The position numbers were made by a program, and so were the translations under genes. The notes below the pieces were generated by a model. It searched no databases and was not told the origin of the DNA. It was given only the letters and a program-made list of their open reading frames with translations. From Ustilago trichophora (Eukaryota > Basidiomycota > Ustilaginomycetes > Ustilaginales > Ustilaginaceae), in the NCBI GenBank assembly GCA_900323505.1, contig OOIN01000030.1, forward strand, positions 1 to 64,000: a stretch of 64,000 nucleotides of DNA, written 5' to 3'. Shown piece after piece: positions 41,091-53,379 of this stretch (position 1 is its first letter; every line of letters starts with the position of its first letter).

Positions 41091-44000
41091 CGCTTTTGCT
41101 TTTGTCCTGATGCAAGCACACGAGCTCACTGTTGATACAAAGCTCATTGTCATGCCACGCTAGCTGCTCAGCTGAGCTCAAGCGTTTCATAAACCTCCCC
41201 TTGTTCTCTTCAAATTTGGCCTTTGATATCGAGTCAAATTGACCAAGGATCAATGACATGTGTTCCTTGGCTGGACTGCACAGTCCCTCCAGCAGCGGGA
41301 AGGTTGCCTGACCTGAGCCCTTGACATACCAGTGATGTCGTAGACATGGGTCTGGTGGGAAATTCTGCGGCTCTGTGCGTGGTCGCTTGCTTGGAATCTT
41401 GCCAGCTTCAGGTGCTGCTGCCGCCACCTCATTGTTATGAATAGTCCGCATGGCTCCGCGCGTGAGGTAGATCGGTGGGCGCATCGCCGATCCGGTAGGC
41501 GACGAAGTTGACTGCGGCAACGTCTACCGGGCAGTACATGACCCGGTAGGCGTCGCCCGGTCCCATCCACTTTCCCTTCGTCGATTGTATTCTATTTCAC
41601 TCTCAGTAGGAGATCGAATCACAGACCTTATCAGCCCGGTAGCCCGCCACCGCTCGCCAGCCGACGTACCGGACACCACCGTGCCGGTAGCCCCACCCCT
41701 GGCCTCGACCCCTTCCACCAACACACGACACCTTCGAGGTTGCCAGACCCCAGGGCGTAACACTCATCACCTGCTAGCTGCTCCTGTAAAGTGAATCGCC
41801 TTTGAGAATATCGGTGCCCATCGTGCTGATGCGGGCTCCTGAGATCTATGAAAAGCTCAACACACTGTCTTGGCAGCGACAGAGCTGCAAGCCGGGGTCC
41901 CACCGGTTCTTGCTTGGTCCCTTTTGGCACATTGATGGAGTTCTTGACCTGAATTGCAATGTAGGACAGCTTTTCTGAATCAAAACGGTCTTCTCCAATG
42001 GGGGGCTTGTTGGTCTCTGGGGTGTGGTAGATGGGAATCAAAAGATCCCAACCAGGTTGTGCGCTTGGACCCTGTGCAGCAGCATGCCTGAGCCAAAGCT
42101 CAGGCAGAAGCAATGGATTGATCTCCTTGACTTGAGACACCTGCTTTTCGAGCTTGACAATATGCTTGAAGTTGATCCAGGCATGCTCCACCCACAGCCA
42201 AAACTCAACAATGCCCAAGAAAGATGCATCTGGTTGGCCAAGCGTGGCGTCAGCATATCGAGATGAGGGTGGCGGCCATGGAACCTCAATGTAGGTTGAT
42301 CCAATCAGCGTCTCGATCCATTTGGCAACCGTGATAGGGGCAACAATGGCCTCATGAATGTCTTTTGGGATGGTAGCAGGCGTCATGCTCCGATTAAGTA
42401 GGCCTTGATACATGGACCTTGCAACCATGTCGGCGGCCATAGTACATAGCAACATGATGCCTTGCTCGCCTTGAGCGCCCACATCAAGACCCAGGGGAGC
42501 TCGAGCGGCAACGAGGGATTGGATGACCATTCCCCATTTGAGGTGGGGTGTCAGAGTTCCTGAGCGAAACTGCCAGGCAGCGGCAACACTGAGGGGAGGC
42601 TCAGATGGTGTGCTTGTGACCATGAACTCAGAGGTGCTCGAAATGTAGCCAATATAGCGGAGATGTTGCGAGATCTGCTCCTGGACAAAATTGTGGAATG
42701 TTTCTAGACCCGAATTGGCCGGAAGCTGGATGCGGATACGCTGCGAGGCAAGGGCAAGGGAATTTTGGTTGTTCTCATCGAGCGGAGAGCCACTGACGCT
42801 TGTCAGATGGGGCCATCCCCATCCGGCTGGGCTCACCAGCTTAGTGATGATATTGAGAGGCCGAAGGTAGCCCTGAGAGTGGTACAGGACGTCGTTCCAC
42901 AAAGGCCGGCCAAGTTTGGGCAGCAAAAGGTTGAGCTGGCACAAAGTGAGAGAAGAACTGTCGCAAGTGGCCAGATTTGCAATGTTGCTACGATCATGGT
43001 CGGTGAGGTTGACGTCGATGGGCATGGCGGAGAAGGACTCGCAAAGTTGATACGTACCGCCGTCTTCCATTCGGCGTGAAGCTTCGCGAGCTGATTTGCT
43101 AGACAAAGGAGCCAGATCAGAATTGGTGTCAATGAGCAAGATCCAAGTGGATGCTGGGCATGCACGGAACCATAAGCGACGGATGATGGGCAGCAACATA
43201 GCAATAGATCCACATTCATCGAAAGCAAGGAAGGGAAAGGTCGGCCGGACCTTTTTGGGCGACAGGCTTTCAAGCGCCAGGACGCTAGGCCGGAGAAAGG
43301 TGTGCACTGCCGTGATGACGCAATCAGGACTGGAGAGAAGCGCATCGTGTTGCTTGATGATGCAGTCATAATAGTCCTGGGCGTGGTTGGAAATGTGCTT
43401 GAGCATCTCGGATCGAAAGTGGATGGTGGGCATGTCGGGAGCATGTCGACGTGCGGCTGTGATGTTGACGATGGGATTGTCAACGTCAAAGACCTTTTCA
43501 AACTCTGGCATGGATCGGGTGGGAGGCGAAAGGACCAGATGTTCAAGTGTATGCTTGCTCCTTGGACACAAGGGCTCTGACGGACCAAAGTGAGACAGAG
43601 GAACAAAGCTGGAAGAGGGTGACGAATGGATGGCGGTTGCAAGGTAAAAGATGACGGTGTTCCAGCAGGTTTGATGGTTGGATGATTTGCAGCCGTATTT
43701 GTCGTCGAAGCAGTTGGAGGCCTTTTTGAGGAGGGAGAGATAATGGGCAATTGTGTCACAGTAGAGCGCAATCCAAGCCAAGACATGGAGATGGGCTTTG
43801 TTGGAGGACTGTTTGGTCAAGATGGTTTGCGACGAGTCAAAGTAGTCACAGACATGAGCATCGCGCGGAGGAAAGGAAACAGCATCGGCTGGCATGGAGT
43901 TGCGCACCGAGACGAGCATGCCCGGATGGATTGTGCTGAGCTCGACACACAGTCTTGACTTGCCAAAGCCAGATGACTGAAGTACAGGGAGCACTTTTGC

Positions 44001-44744
44001 ATAGTAGATGCGCTCGGAATCATTGGTTGAATCAATTTCTGCGGTGGCACGGTGGGGCTCGTCAACGTCGAGAGAGGGCTGGGTGGGAAAGAGTGGATTG
44101 TGGGCCTGGAGAAAGACATTCAAGAGGCTGAGACAAGGGCCATGAAAGCGGGTAGCGCTGAATGAGCTTGCTGTGGTCGAAGCAAGCATTTCGTCTTGAG
44201 GTTGCTGTGTTTCGAAAGCGTACTCAAGCAGACGCTTGAGACATTGCGATGGTGGTTGGTCTGCCAACTTGGGAGTGGCAGCATCGAGAATTTTGAGCAG
44301 TGTCGTGAACTGTTTGAGAGGCCTGATTGCGGGCGGATGTCGAGTGAGATCAAAGACAGCGCAAGTCAAGGTGCTTGGCAACGATGCGCGGTGAGTTCTC
44401 AAGAGATTGAGCATCCTTGTCCAGTGGACATGTGTGCAGAAGTTCTTTAGTTCTTGAATGCGTAGTTCGCCTTCGACGCTAGTGTCGAGTGCAGTTTGCA
44501 TTGAACTCATCCAAGGTTTTGTAGATGCATTGGATAGGTCTAGGTACTGGCCGAGCAGATGTGAGAGCTTCTTCTGGCGTTCAGGTGTGGTGAGAGCGGT
44601 TGATGTTGATCGAGGTGGGGTACGACAAGGATCTGGCGGTGTTATTGCTGCTGCTGATTCCAAGGACTCCATGTTGATGCGTCTTGATGGATGCGAAGTT
44701 ACATGGCGGTGGTGGTGGTGATGGTGGTGTTGGTTGGAGGTCAT
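41074..44744 (-). pseudogene. Large P-loop NTPase of RHS/Crinkler-like type, interrupted by a solo LTR
   Basis: Minus-strand gene broken into a 5' part (44744 to 41763) and a 3' part (41432 to 41074) by a 330-base LTR; the two parts are in a common frame once the LTR and one target copy are discounted. As it stands, translation runs 1,037 residues from the Met at 44744 and stops inside the LTR at 41631. Walker A is SSGFGKSR (about 257) after VLPVLQ; a Walker B-like FLAFDE lies near 505. Near 930 the sequence IQVKN, with acidic residues before it, resembles the core of PD-(D/E)xK nucleases. This NTPase plus nuclease layout recalls the transposon-derived RHS/Crinkler families of fungi and oomycetes; that link is inference. 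A His-rich run follows the start. Confidence 0.7.
41433..41762 (+). mobile_element. Solo LTR of a retrotransposon
   Basis: A 330-base GC-rich insertion with LTR ends: it begins TGTTATG and ends CGTAACA (TG...CA, with 5-base inverted TGTTA/TAACA tips). It is flanked by a perfect 5-base target duplication CTCAT at 41428-41432 and 41763-41767. No internal retrotransposon genes are present, so it is a solo LTR left by recombination between two LTRs. Recurring CCGGTAGGCG words inside differ from the flanking sequence. Element class (Ty3 or Ty1) cannot be settled here; the strand given is arbitrary. Confidence 0.92.
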
Positions 44745-45351
44745 GTTGGCTGAGCAATGAGCACACACACATTCACAAGCCACTCGTGTGACAGTGTAAC
44801 GGTGTGGTGACAGCGTGACAGTGTGACTTAGTAGCTGTGTGGCAGTGTGGCGGTGTGGCGGTGTGGCTGGGAGGCTGAGAGGCTGGGAGGCTGGGAGGAT
44901 GCATGAGGCAAAGCACAATGTGTGACAGTAGACGATGTTGTGAGTGTGGCAACACCGAGACGAGGCGGGGGCGGGAGCATATAGCATACAGCACACAGCA
45001 TTCAGCATACACCAAAGGCGCGAGGCGAGGATTGCCGAGATCCGAAAACTCGAGATGTTTACGAGATACAGTGACTTAGGACACAAGTTAGTTTCGACTT
45101 TGATGCGTTGACTGAAAGGTCCGCCGATCCATTCAACAAATGTCTCTCTCTCGCTCTCACACACAAACATTCGTGTGTCTGACCAAAGTGAAAAATGGGA
45201 TGCAATGCAGAGACAGAGATGAAAAGACGAGTCTGTGTTGAGTTTGGAGGTATAATACAAGCATTGGATGTATGCTGAGGATTTGGGGAGACCGAGATCG
45301 AGTCGAAATGATCAAGTGTCACCAGTGCGCGATGAAAGGGGGAGGAATGGT
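44745..45351. other. 5' flank of the NTPase gene and 3' flank of RLP24
   Basis: About 600 bases with GTGGCGGTGTGGC-like simple repeats (44800-44900) and no gene. The minus-strand frame that extends the NTPase upstream through this area is low in complexity and rich in Cys and His and is probably not translated. Confidence 0.5.
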
Positions 45352-45900
45352 TTAGTCGGTGGTATCCATTCCCATAGTCATACCAGAGTTGCCGGCACCA
45401 ACCAGAGCAGACTTTGGCTTGGTCGAGGTGGCCTTGATCTTGATCTTTTGGTTGGACGAGGAGGCGGTTTGTCGGGAAGCGTCGATGGAAGCGCGAAGAT
45501 GAGCGTTGCGATGAACCAGCAGACGATCTGCCTCTTTTGCTTTTGCCTTGACACCGGCCTTTGCGATGCGTGCCTTGTAGAAAGCGATCTCTCTGCGCGT
45601 CTTGATCTCCTGGATACGCTTCATGGCCTGGAGGGTGGTGGCGACGAGCTCTCGGTCGTAGCGGACGGGGACGTTGCGCTTCTTTTCGAATTCGAGCGTA
45701 GAGTCGACGGTCATCTCCTTGCCGTTGGCCTTGCGGAAGGCCTTGGTCCATCGAACCTTGCGTGGGTTGCGCTTCAACTTGAAGTTCTTGTGGCATTTCG
45801 ACTTGCAAAACTTGAAGATCTTTGCATCGTTACGAACAAAAGTGATACCTTTGCCTGGATAGCACGGGGCAGAGCAGAAGAAGCAGTGCTCGATCCTCAT
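45352..45900 (-). CDS. RLP24: Ribosome biogenesis protein RLP24
   Basis: 182 residues, intronless. The ribosomal L24e-type zinc finger is complete: C6 and C9, then C32 and C36 in the strongly conserved block [18 protein letters not shown] through [24 protein letters not shown]24 rides on pre-60S particles in the nucleolus, activates the AAA ATPase Drg1 and is swapped for ribosomal protein L24 in the cytoplasm. The C-terminus is basic, as in the family. It is the first clearly conserved housekeeping gene from the telomere and is divergent from YTH1. Confidence 0.97.
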   Translation of the reverse strand: MRIEHCFFCSAPCYPGKGITFVRNDAKIFKFCKSKCHKNFKLKRNPRKVRWTKAFRKANGKEMTVDSTLEFEKKRNVPVRYDRELVATTLQAMKRIQEIKTRREIAFYKARIAKAGVKAKAKEADRLLVHRNAHLRASIDASRQTASSSNQKIKIKATSTKPKSALVGAGNSGMTMGMDTTD

Positions 45901-46385
45901 TGTGGCGGCGGTGGTGTATGTGTGGTAGCAAAGGGGTCAAGATGGTGGGTAAAGGTGGCGTGTGCTTGGTCAAGAGTGGTTTCTTATTCGAGTCCCAGAC
46001 GCAAAGTTGAACGATGATCCTAAAAGCGAATGAGAATCGATTTCGCACGATTGCAACTGCAAGGGTGCAAAGCGAGAAATAGAAAACAAGACCGACAAGA
46101 AGGAGGGATTGGTTGAGTGATGAGGAGAGATGGTGACAGCGAGGTCAAGTGTGGATGGAATAAATGAGCAACTTGAAAGTTTTTCTTTGCAATTTCCCCA
46201 CTTTGTCTCTTTTGCGTTTTGAACCCTTTTTTTTTCCTTTTTTGGTCGGAAGTCGGAACTGAGCTTGGCAATTCCATATCGATCTATTGGATCTTTGCAT
46301 CGGGCGAGATCACATCGGGCAGAAGAATGCGCAATAGCCAAGCCAAGCTGTCATATGTGTTTGTGTTTCGAAACATATCGTTGTC

Positions 46386-46431
<46 letters not shown>

Positions 46432-46466
46432 CGCCCCACCTACCTGCATTCATTTGCTCGGCCATC
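45901..46466. promoter_or_regulatory. Divergent RLP24-YTH1 promoter region
   Basis: About 570 bases between two divergent housekeeping genes; must contain both promoters. A (CAT)n repeat of about 12 units is at 46392-46428, close to the YTH1 start. No other gene is seen. Confidence 0.6.
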
Positions 46467-47810
46467 ATGAATGCACCACTCACACTGCATCATCATGGCG
46501 GCGCTGGACCAAGCTCTCAATCGTCCCATCGACCTTTGATCACACATCAAAGAACAATAGGCGCCTCCTCATCCTTGCCTTCAGATTTCATTCACAACGA
46601 ATTCAGTTTTGAGCAGCACATCAAGATCAACCTCAACGTCAAGTTGGACAATGATGCACAGATCTGTCCCGACTACTCGGAGCGTCTACAGTGTCCACGT
46701 GGTGCATCGTGTCCAAGAAGGCACGTCAAGCCGAGTCATCTCAATTTCTTACCCCAAGGTTCCACAGCACTACGAGATCCCAACAAGCGAACGGTATGCA
46801 AGCATTGGCTTCGAGGTCTTTGCAAGAAGGGAGATCAATGCGACTATCTGCACGAGTACGACATGCGTAGGATCCCCGAATGTCGATTTTACGCTACCTT
46901 TGGATTCTGCAACAGTGGTGACGATTGTTTGTATCTTCACGTCGACCCTGCCATCAAGAGGCGAGAATGCGAAAGGTATAATCGAGGCTTTTGCCCCAAA
47001 GGTGAATATACTTTGTCGCTCTCGATTTCCATCTGTGCTGGGTCCTTGATCCCTTACTGACATGCATTAATCTCGCTTTTGCGCCAACAGGACCACTTTG
47101 CACCAAGAAACACATTCGACGTGTTGCCTGCCCCTTGTATCTGGCAGGATTCTGCCCTCAAGGGCTCGAATGTCCGCGCGGACAGTAAGTCTTGTTCCAT
47201 CTTCTTTTTCTGCTGAGCAGATGCAGTTGATTAGAAAGAACCGCTGCTGACAATCTAATGTTGCGTCTGGCAACAACAAAAAAAAAAAAAAAACAGCATC
47301 AAGAGCACACCGCCTTCAAGCGCATCTCGATCCAACTCGCCCATCATGACGCATCGACCATTGACAGCAGCTGAAGCGTTTGGTACGGGGGGTGGACGCG
47401 ACGACTTTACTGCCGATGGGGGAGGTACGCGACAACGTGGCCCACAAGGACGATACGGAATTCCAATTGGAGCGACAGCAGCAGCAGCAGGAGGAGGAGG
47501 AGGAGGTGGGCAATCGATGGGATACGGATCCAACATGCAACAACAACAACAGCAGCAGCAGCAGCAGCAACAACAACAACAAAAAAGGCCCAATAATGGA
47601 TTCGTCGGTGGACAAGCATCGCAAGGAGGAGGACAGGAAGGTGGACGTGGATGGAGAAAAGACTTGTCGGAAGTGTTATGCTTTAAATGCAACGAATATG
47701 GTCACTTTGCCAACATGTGTCCCAACCCAGCGGTACCTGGCAATCGTGGTGGAATGGAACGTGGACCTGGAGGACAGGCGAGACAAAGAGATCGACCTAG
47801 GCCGTACTAG
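46467..47810 (+). CDS. YTH1: CCCH zinc-finger mRNA 3'-end processing factor YTH1 (CPSF30)
   Basis: Exons 46467-47001, 47091-47184 and 47297-47810; donors GTGAAT and GTAAGT, acceptors CAACAG and AAACAG; 380 residues. Five CCCH fingers run from about 60 to 210 (for example [20 protein letters not shown] and [19 protein letters not shown]), followed by a Gly/Gln-rich linker with a polyGln run (47538-47582) and a CCHC knuckle [14 protein letters not shown] near the end. YTH1/CPSF30 binds the AAUAAA signal in the cleavage and polyadenylation complex. The knuckle is present in animal and many fungal forms but absent from yeast Yth1. The second intron ends in a long A run before AG, which is unusual. 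Confidence 0.95.
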
Positions 47811-48152
47811 ATGGTTCAGCCAACGAGACATGATGATGATCAATGATAAAATCCTAAAAAATGAAATTTGTTTGGATTTTAATATTTTATTGGCAGCAGA
47901 GCAGTGTGTTTGACTGCTTTCCCCGTCTGACTGCGCTCGGTGGGATTAATTCCGCTTTGGGTGAGAAATATGGGCGACCCTTTTTGTGTTTGACCAACAT
48001 CAATCTACACCACCACCACCACCACCACCACCACCATCATATCCAACTCTGAGCTGCTGCACAAACATAGCAATGTCGACCGTTGCTCGTAAGCTTTGAG
48101 CGCAGATCCCAAGCCCATCCTCCTTCCTAACGCCATCACACAACCCGCCAAC
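47811..48152. promoter_or_regulatory. 5' leader of the Zn2Cys6 gene, with an upstream ORF
   Basis: YTH1 3' flank and the leader of the next gene. A (CAC)n run lies at 48010-48035. A short upstream ORF, MSTVARKL then stop, is at 48073-48099, ending 53 bases before the main ATG; it could lower translation of the factor. Confidence 0.5.
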
Positions 48153-51100
48153 ATGCCAGCAGACAGGCATACTCCACGATCCGCGCGTCACGATGAGCTC
48201 GCCACTGCCGCCGCCGACGCCGACAACAATAACAACAACAAACCAGATTCGCATGACAAGTCGCCCACTAAAAAGCACACAGCAAGGAGAAGAGCATATG
48301 CAAAGCGCAGTTGTCTCAAGTGTCGCGAGAAAAAGGCAAGATGCGAACTACCAGAACACAGTCTCACTACCCCTTCTTCCATGACTCCTCTCTCCAACCA
48401 TCACGCCTGTCATCGATGCAAAGTACTCTCGCTTGACTGCGTTGTCTGGGACGGTGATCGCAAACGTAGACCAAAAGTTTCTTCGACCAATTCCAATCCG
48501 AACCTCAAGCAAGAGTCTCCTGCCAATCCACCATCCACCTCGAGACTCTCCTCTTCTCCGCCTCGCAGTCCAGGCTCCTTGGAACAGCTTGCTGCAGCTG
48601 CTGCCCACCTCTCCGATCAGCGTTCTCATCTCGACGATGCTCCCGACATGTCTCCCCACGCAGCCGCCTCTTCCAATGATGCTAGCAGTTCCAGAGAAGC
48701 TGCCTCCACCCTTGCCTCGGTCCAATTCTTCAACCCAGTCGTCGAAGATGTTTCCACCCCAACCTCGCTTCCATCTCCTGCCTCTTTTCGTGCTCCCGAT
48801 CGATCCTACCTATCCGCCACATCCCCTGCCGATCTCAAACCCACCCCTCCTGCCTCGGCATCCTCTCCCAACGCTGCTGCTGCTTCTTCTTCTTCTTCCT
48901 CTGCCAACTCGGCAAAAGTACAGCCTCCCGGTCGCACCTGGACCTCTCTCTGGAGACCTCTTTCCGTTCTCATCGATTATGCAGCACAGCAACCTAGCTT
49001 CACCACCTACCTCCTCTGCCGCATCGATCGCAACTTGAACGATCTCGACATTCTCGACCTCATTCAGCGTCAGACCCTCTCCTACCTCAAACCTTTCCTC
49101 AAGCCTTACTACCTCTGGCATCCCCATCTCCCCAGCCTCGACCACATCTTTGCCCAACATCGCAACCGTCCCACCGTCTCAAGCGCCCTCTTGCTCAGCT
49201 CCATGTGCCTTGTCGCTTGTCGTCACGCCATGCCTCTCACCGACTCGCTCCCCACCAAGCTTTCCACGCTTGTAGATCAACTTGGAACTCAGATCTTGCT
49301 CTCGACCCCCAGAGACATGTACACGGTCCAGGCGCTTGAACTCCTCCTCGCACACGAGCCTTCCCTCGTCGGTACAAGTGTTGCTGGCTCGGCACAGGCA
49401 GAACGAGGTAATGGTCTTCTCGGCGAATCCCTGCTAGCCGCCGCTCTCACCATTGCAAGAGGTCTCGATCTCGACAAGGCTGTCGACAACGTCAACGACA
49501 TTTGCCGTCGCCCCGTACCCTCCGATCCAGCACAGGCTCAACTTCATCGTGATACGCTCACAAAGCATCTCGCCGGTGCTTCCATCTGGATCAGCTTGCG
49601 CATATGGGAGGGTCATTTTTCCTTTGTCAACTCCACCGTACGTCCCATCGACCTCAGCTACATTACCAAAAGGGCAGAAGTCATGGTTGCCATTGACAAC
49701 GCCGGTCGCAAGATCGAACGCATGGATCGCGATCCTTTCCTCTCGACCGAAAAGCGCTTCCCCGGTCTCGACGAAGATAGCATCCTTCGCTCAGCCGGTC
49801 GCACCGGTCTCGTCTATCGACTCAAGGCCATGGCCCGTTTTCAAGATACCATCGCCGGCATGTATCGCATCCTCGCCACTGCAACCAAATCCCAAGAGAT
49901 CACTCCGACCTCGCTCACTCCCACCACTCCCGAAACACGGCAAGAGATCCTCGAATTGCTCTCCAAATCTTCGCGTGAACAGCTCTTCTGGCAAGCTGCC
50001 AAGTCGCATGCCTTTAGTCCGTTTGCCACCGTAAGACCCGCTTTGCTCCTCGAAGATTGGGCCACCATCGAGTCGTACTCACTTGAGGAGCTTTTGCCGT
50101 GCCTTGCAATCTGTGGGTTTATGACAGGCGAACTCAATCGCGGCTTTTCTGCCAACGAGATGGCTGAGGCTCTTCGCGTCGATGAGAGTTTCTGTTCCCA
50201 ATCCACCCTCATCTCGGAGCGGAGAGACGTTGAAACCCATGCCATGCTCAGTGCCTTTCATATGTTTGATCGTGGTCTCGGCTACTCTCAACCCGACATC
50301 ATGACCCGCGGAGGTGCAGCCACCAAGATGCAGCGTGGATCTCTGTGGATCGAGGCAACCGGTGCACCACTCCTGCTCACTACTGCCTTTGCTACCGATG
50401 GCTGCAAGACTTTTCTCGAAAAGACGGCGTGCGGTCTCTACGGTTTCGACCACTTGCCCGTCACAGCCGATATGCACACAGTTATGATGATTACAACCTT
50501 CCATCGACTTCGAGAGTGCGATCGCAATGAGTATCTTCCACCCATTCGGTCAAAGAAGAATAGCATGCCTCCCCCTTCCCGACGCATGTCTAGTGTTCCG
50601 CCTCCGGATCTGACCGATTCGAACCGCGACGAAATCGTGGCTGGTAGGAGCATTTCTCAGATTGGTGTCCTGTTTATCGAGGAAATGGTCCAAGTGATGC
50701 AAAAGTGGAAGCTGGGTTATTCTCTGCAGCGCAATATTCCTTTTCATTTTCGTCATCTGCTCGGCAAGTCTCGGGATTCTCAGGATGCCACCACAGAGCG
50801 TAAGAATAAGCTCGCATCTGCATCTCCGGCGGTCAAGGTTGTCGTCAAACGCTCGCCCAAGACTGAACCACCGGTGCCGACAGACACTTCCAAGGATCGA
50901 AAGAATGGCACACTTATCTCGGCTTCTTCTTGCCCTTCTTCTTCTTCTTCTTCGAATGTGGCCAATCATACCGAAGGAACGCTTAGCCAGGCGCAATCTT
51001 TTTCGCAGAATTTTCAATCGAGCTTTGTATCCGGATTGGATCAAGCGTCTAATGCGAGTGTGGGTGGAGGTGGGGTGACGGGTGGGGGACATGGAGGGAT

Positions 51101-51357
51101 GTTTGATATTCCAATGTTTGATTTGTTTGGATCGGCATCTAGTACGGCGGATTGGACGAATAATGTGCCTTGGTTTGATCCTGTGGTTGAGAATAATAAT
51201 TCGGGTTCTGGATTGTCGAGCTTTCCAAGTGGAAATGGAAATGTGGGATCGCAGTGGGATCAATATCAGACTGCACCGGGATTGGATTCTTGGCAAAATA
51301 ATCAGCAACAGAGACAAAGAAATAATGATACTTTACCTCCACTACAGTATACCTCCC

Positions 51358-51401
<44 letters not shown>

Positions 51402-51559
51402 GCTCCGCCATTGCCAACTCCGCAGACTTACAATCAATCGCATCAGTACAATTATAGTGGAGGTACGAGTAGTCACCCTTGGTCGAATGGGCAAAATCCA
51501 AATCAAACTTTTGCAAACAGTTACTCGGATCAAAATCAATCCCATTATCAACTTCATTC

Positions 51560-51594
<35 letters not shown>

Positions 51595-51686
51595 TGCATC
51601 ATCAAAGATCATATTATACCTCTGGTGGTGGTGGTGGTGGGAGTCATCATGGAGGCGGCGGTGGTGGTGGTGGAGGAGGTCGATAA
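48153..51686 (+). CDS. Zn(II)2Cys6 fungal transcription factor
   Basis: 1,177 residues, intronless, from the Met at 48153. The DNA-binding cluster lies at about 50-105: CLKCREKKARC, a long loop, then CHRCKVLSLDC, with a basic RKRRPK patch after it. The two halves are separated by an insert longer than in Gal4. The middle region (about 290-830) has the features of the fungal-specific transcription factor domain. The C-terminus is low in complexity: Ser-rich, then Asn/Gln-rich with two long CAA tracts (51358-51400 and 51560-51590) and a Gly-rich tail, likely activating or disordered. Which pathway it controls cannot be told; it is not next to the MEL genes. Confidence 0.88.
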
Positions 51687-52194
51687 AAAAATTCCTTTTT
51701 TTTTGCCTTTTAGCATACAGTAGTGTCCTGTACCTTGCACTCCCTCCTTTTTTTCGTTTTTTTTTTTCGTTTTTACCTTTTCTTCCAGTCACATTGTATA
51801 AGTAAGTTACGTGAAATTGTATTCTAACCCCCAGGATTTATTCCTACACCACATACAAGTACTGTATAGTACTGGTGCTCGTTTGTTGACAAGTGGTCAA
51901 TAAGGAGAGAGAGAGAGAGAGGGAGGGAGGTAAGCGAGCGTGAATTTTTCTTTGCTTTTTTTCCCGAAAAAAAGGCTCTTTTTGACAAGCTGATAGTGAC
52001 CCCCCAAACCTTGAGGTCAAACTTGAACTTCTTACTGTAAATACCACCTCGGGATCACAAAGGAATTACAGATCTTCACTCCTAGACTTTATGTATGGTA
52101 TGTCTTGAAATAGGAGGGGGGGGGGAGTGTAATGCTGTGTAGTGCAGTGTTGTTGTTAATCTTCTAAAGTTACAACAACGAGGGGGAAAAGAGG
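51687..52194. other. Convergent intergenic region
   Basis: 3' flanks of the transcription factor and the bestrophin-like gene. Contains T tracts (51695-51770), a (GA)n run at 51903-51922 and a TACTGTATAGTACTG word at 51858-51872. No gene. Confidence 0.5.
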
Positions 52195-53379
52195 TTACTC
52201 GTCTCTAACACCTGGAAGTATCTCCAACATCAAGGTTTCAATGTGATATTTGACCTGAAAGCAATATCGATCTAAATCATGATCGCTTTTATCAACGCCG
52301 AAGGGATCTTCAATCTCGCTACTGATCCCTTCTAACCCAATCAACATAACACTGAACACTGTAACAAAGGGAATAATTTTCCAACCCAATTCCCCCACCA
52401 AAGCTAAAGGCAAGGTGACAAGATAAATGAAACATGATTGTTTCAAATGAATGGCATAGATAAGAGGAGTAGGAGTGGAAGAGATTCGAATCATAGAGGA
52501 GAAAAGGGTGGAAAGGGTTAAGAGCTGGGTGTTAACGAGGGAAAATCCGGCTGGACCAAGATCGTCAAGTAAACCAGCTCTTCGAACGGATGATAGGTAG
52601 ATGTGAAGTTCGGTTAGAATAAGGTGCGGTAGAGATAGGCAAAGCGAAGAAGATTCCATGTGCGGATGGGTGGGGGAACAAAGTAGAGGCGAGGTTTCCG
52701 ATATGATCCCCAAAGTAGATCTTGATCCTGCCGATCCTCCTTGCTCCAGATCGCTTTTGACTTTCGCCTTCAAACCGATAGTATCATCATGTTGAATCGC
52801 CATCCCAGCCTTCAACCACTCTTCCGGTAAAACTCGTTCAAAATCTTGCCATCCCATGCCCTTTTCACCCCTCAACTCGTGCTTGACCGCAATCAAATAT
52901 CCATATAACAACCTTAATCCCCTTTTTTTCCTCTCCAATCTCCACTCTCGCTTGCCCCTCTCTGCATCTTTTTGCGTATCTACATTTACCCAAATCAATC
53001 GAGCCAAATTTTCCACCGTGGCACTTGCATCCGCCCAAAGCTTCCTCCCCTCATACCACCTATCATAGCTAGTACCATTCCGAAACACCAGTAGCAGTCC
53101 CACAACGACGGATAACGAACTGGTGACAGAATAAGAAGTTGTCCATTTCGCTTCCCATACCAAATCGGCTAAAGCGATAAAAGTGGCATAAAGCGTCAGA
53201 CAGAGGACAGAGGGCAAGATTCGCGGTAGGACAGAGGAGGAGAGACGGAGACAGTCGCGAATAAAAAGCATACGTGAAGGTTGCGGACGGAGCGAAGGGT
53301 GTAGTTGCGGAGGAAGCGTGTGATGGTGGAAGGCGGAGTTGGTGGTGGTTGAACTTGCGGCGGCGAAGGGTGTGGTCAT
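52195..53379 (-). CDS. Bestrophin-like (UPF0187) membrane channel protein
   Basis: 394 residues from the Met at 53379. The family blocks are clear: RNGTSYDRWYEGRKLW after the second helix and IEDPFGVDKSDHDLDRYC near the C-terminus, with four hydrophobic segments arranged two and two. Members are anion channels or transporters of the bestrophin fold; in fungi they are poorly studied. The longer open frame back to 53805 passes through a Lys-rich translation of a T tract and is unlikely to be used. Confidence 0.85.
   Translation of the reverse strand: MTTPFAAASSTTTNSAFHHHTLPPQLHPSLRPQPSRMLFIRDCLRLSSSVLPRILPSVLCLTLYATFIALADLVWEAKWTTSYSVTSSLSVVVGLLLVFRNGTSYDRWYEGRKLWADASATVENLARLIWVNVDTQKDAERGKREWRLERKKRGLRLLYGYLIAVKHELRGEKGMGWQDFERVLPEEWLKAGMAIQHDDTIGLKAKVKSDLEQGGSAGSRSTLGIISETSPLLCSPTHPHMESSSLCLSLPHLILTELHIYLSSVRRAGLLDDLGPAGFSLVNTQLLTLSTLFSSMIRISSTPTPLIYAIHLKQSCFIYLVTLPLALVGELGWKIIPFVTVFSVMLIGLEGISSEIEDPFGVDKSDHDLDRYCFQVKYHIETLMLEILPGVRDE

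Noticed and set aside
44745..45260. Extension of the NTPase frame upstream of 44744
   Set aside because: It translates GTGGCGGTGTGGC-like simple repeats into Cys/His/Ser-rich sequence; the Met at 44744 gives a more sensible start.
46392..46428. A direct-repeat block that could suggest a CRISPR-like array
   Set aside because: It is a plain (CAT)n microsatellite without spacers, and this is a eukaryote; no CRISPR array is present anywhere in the window.
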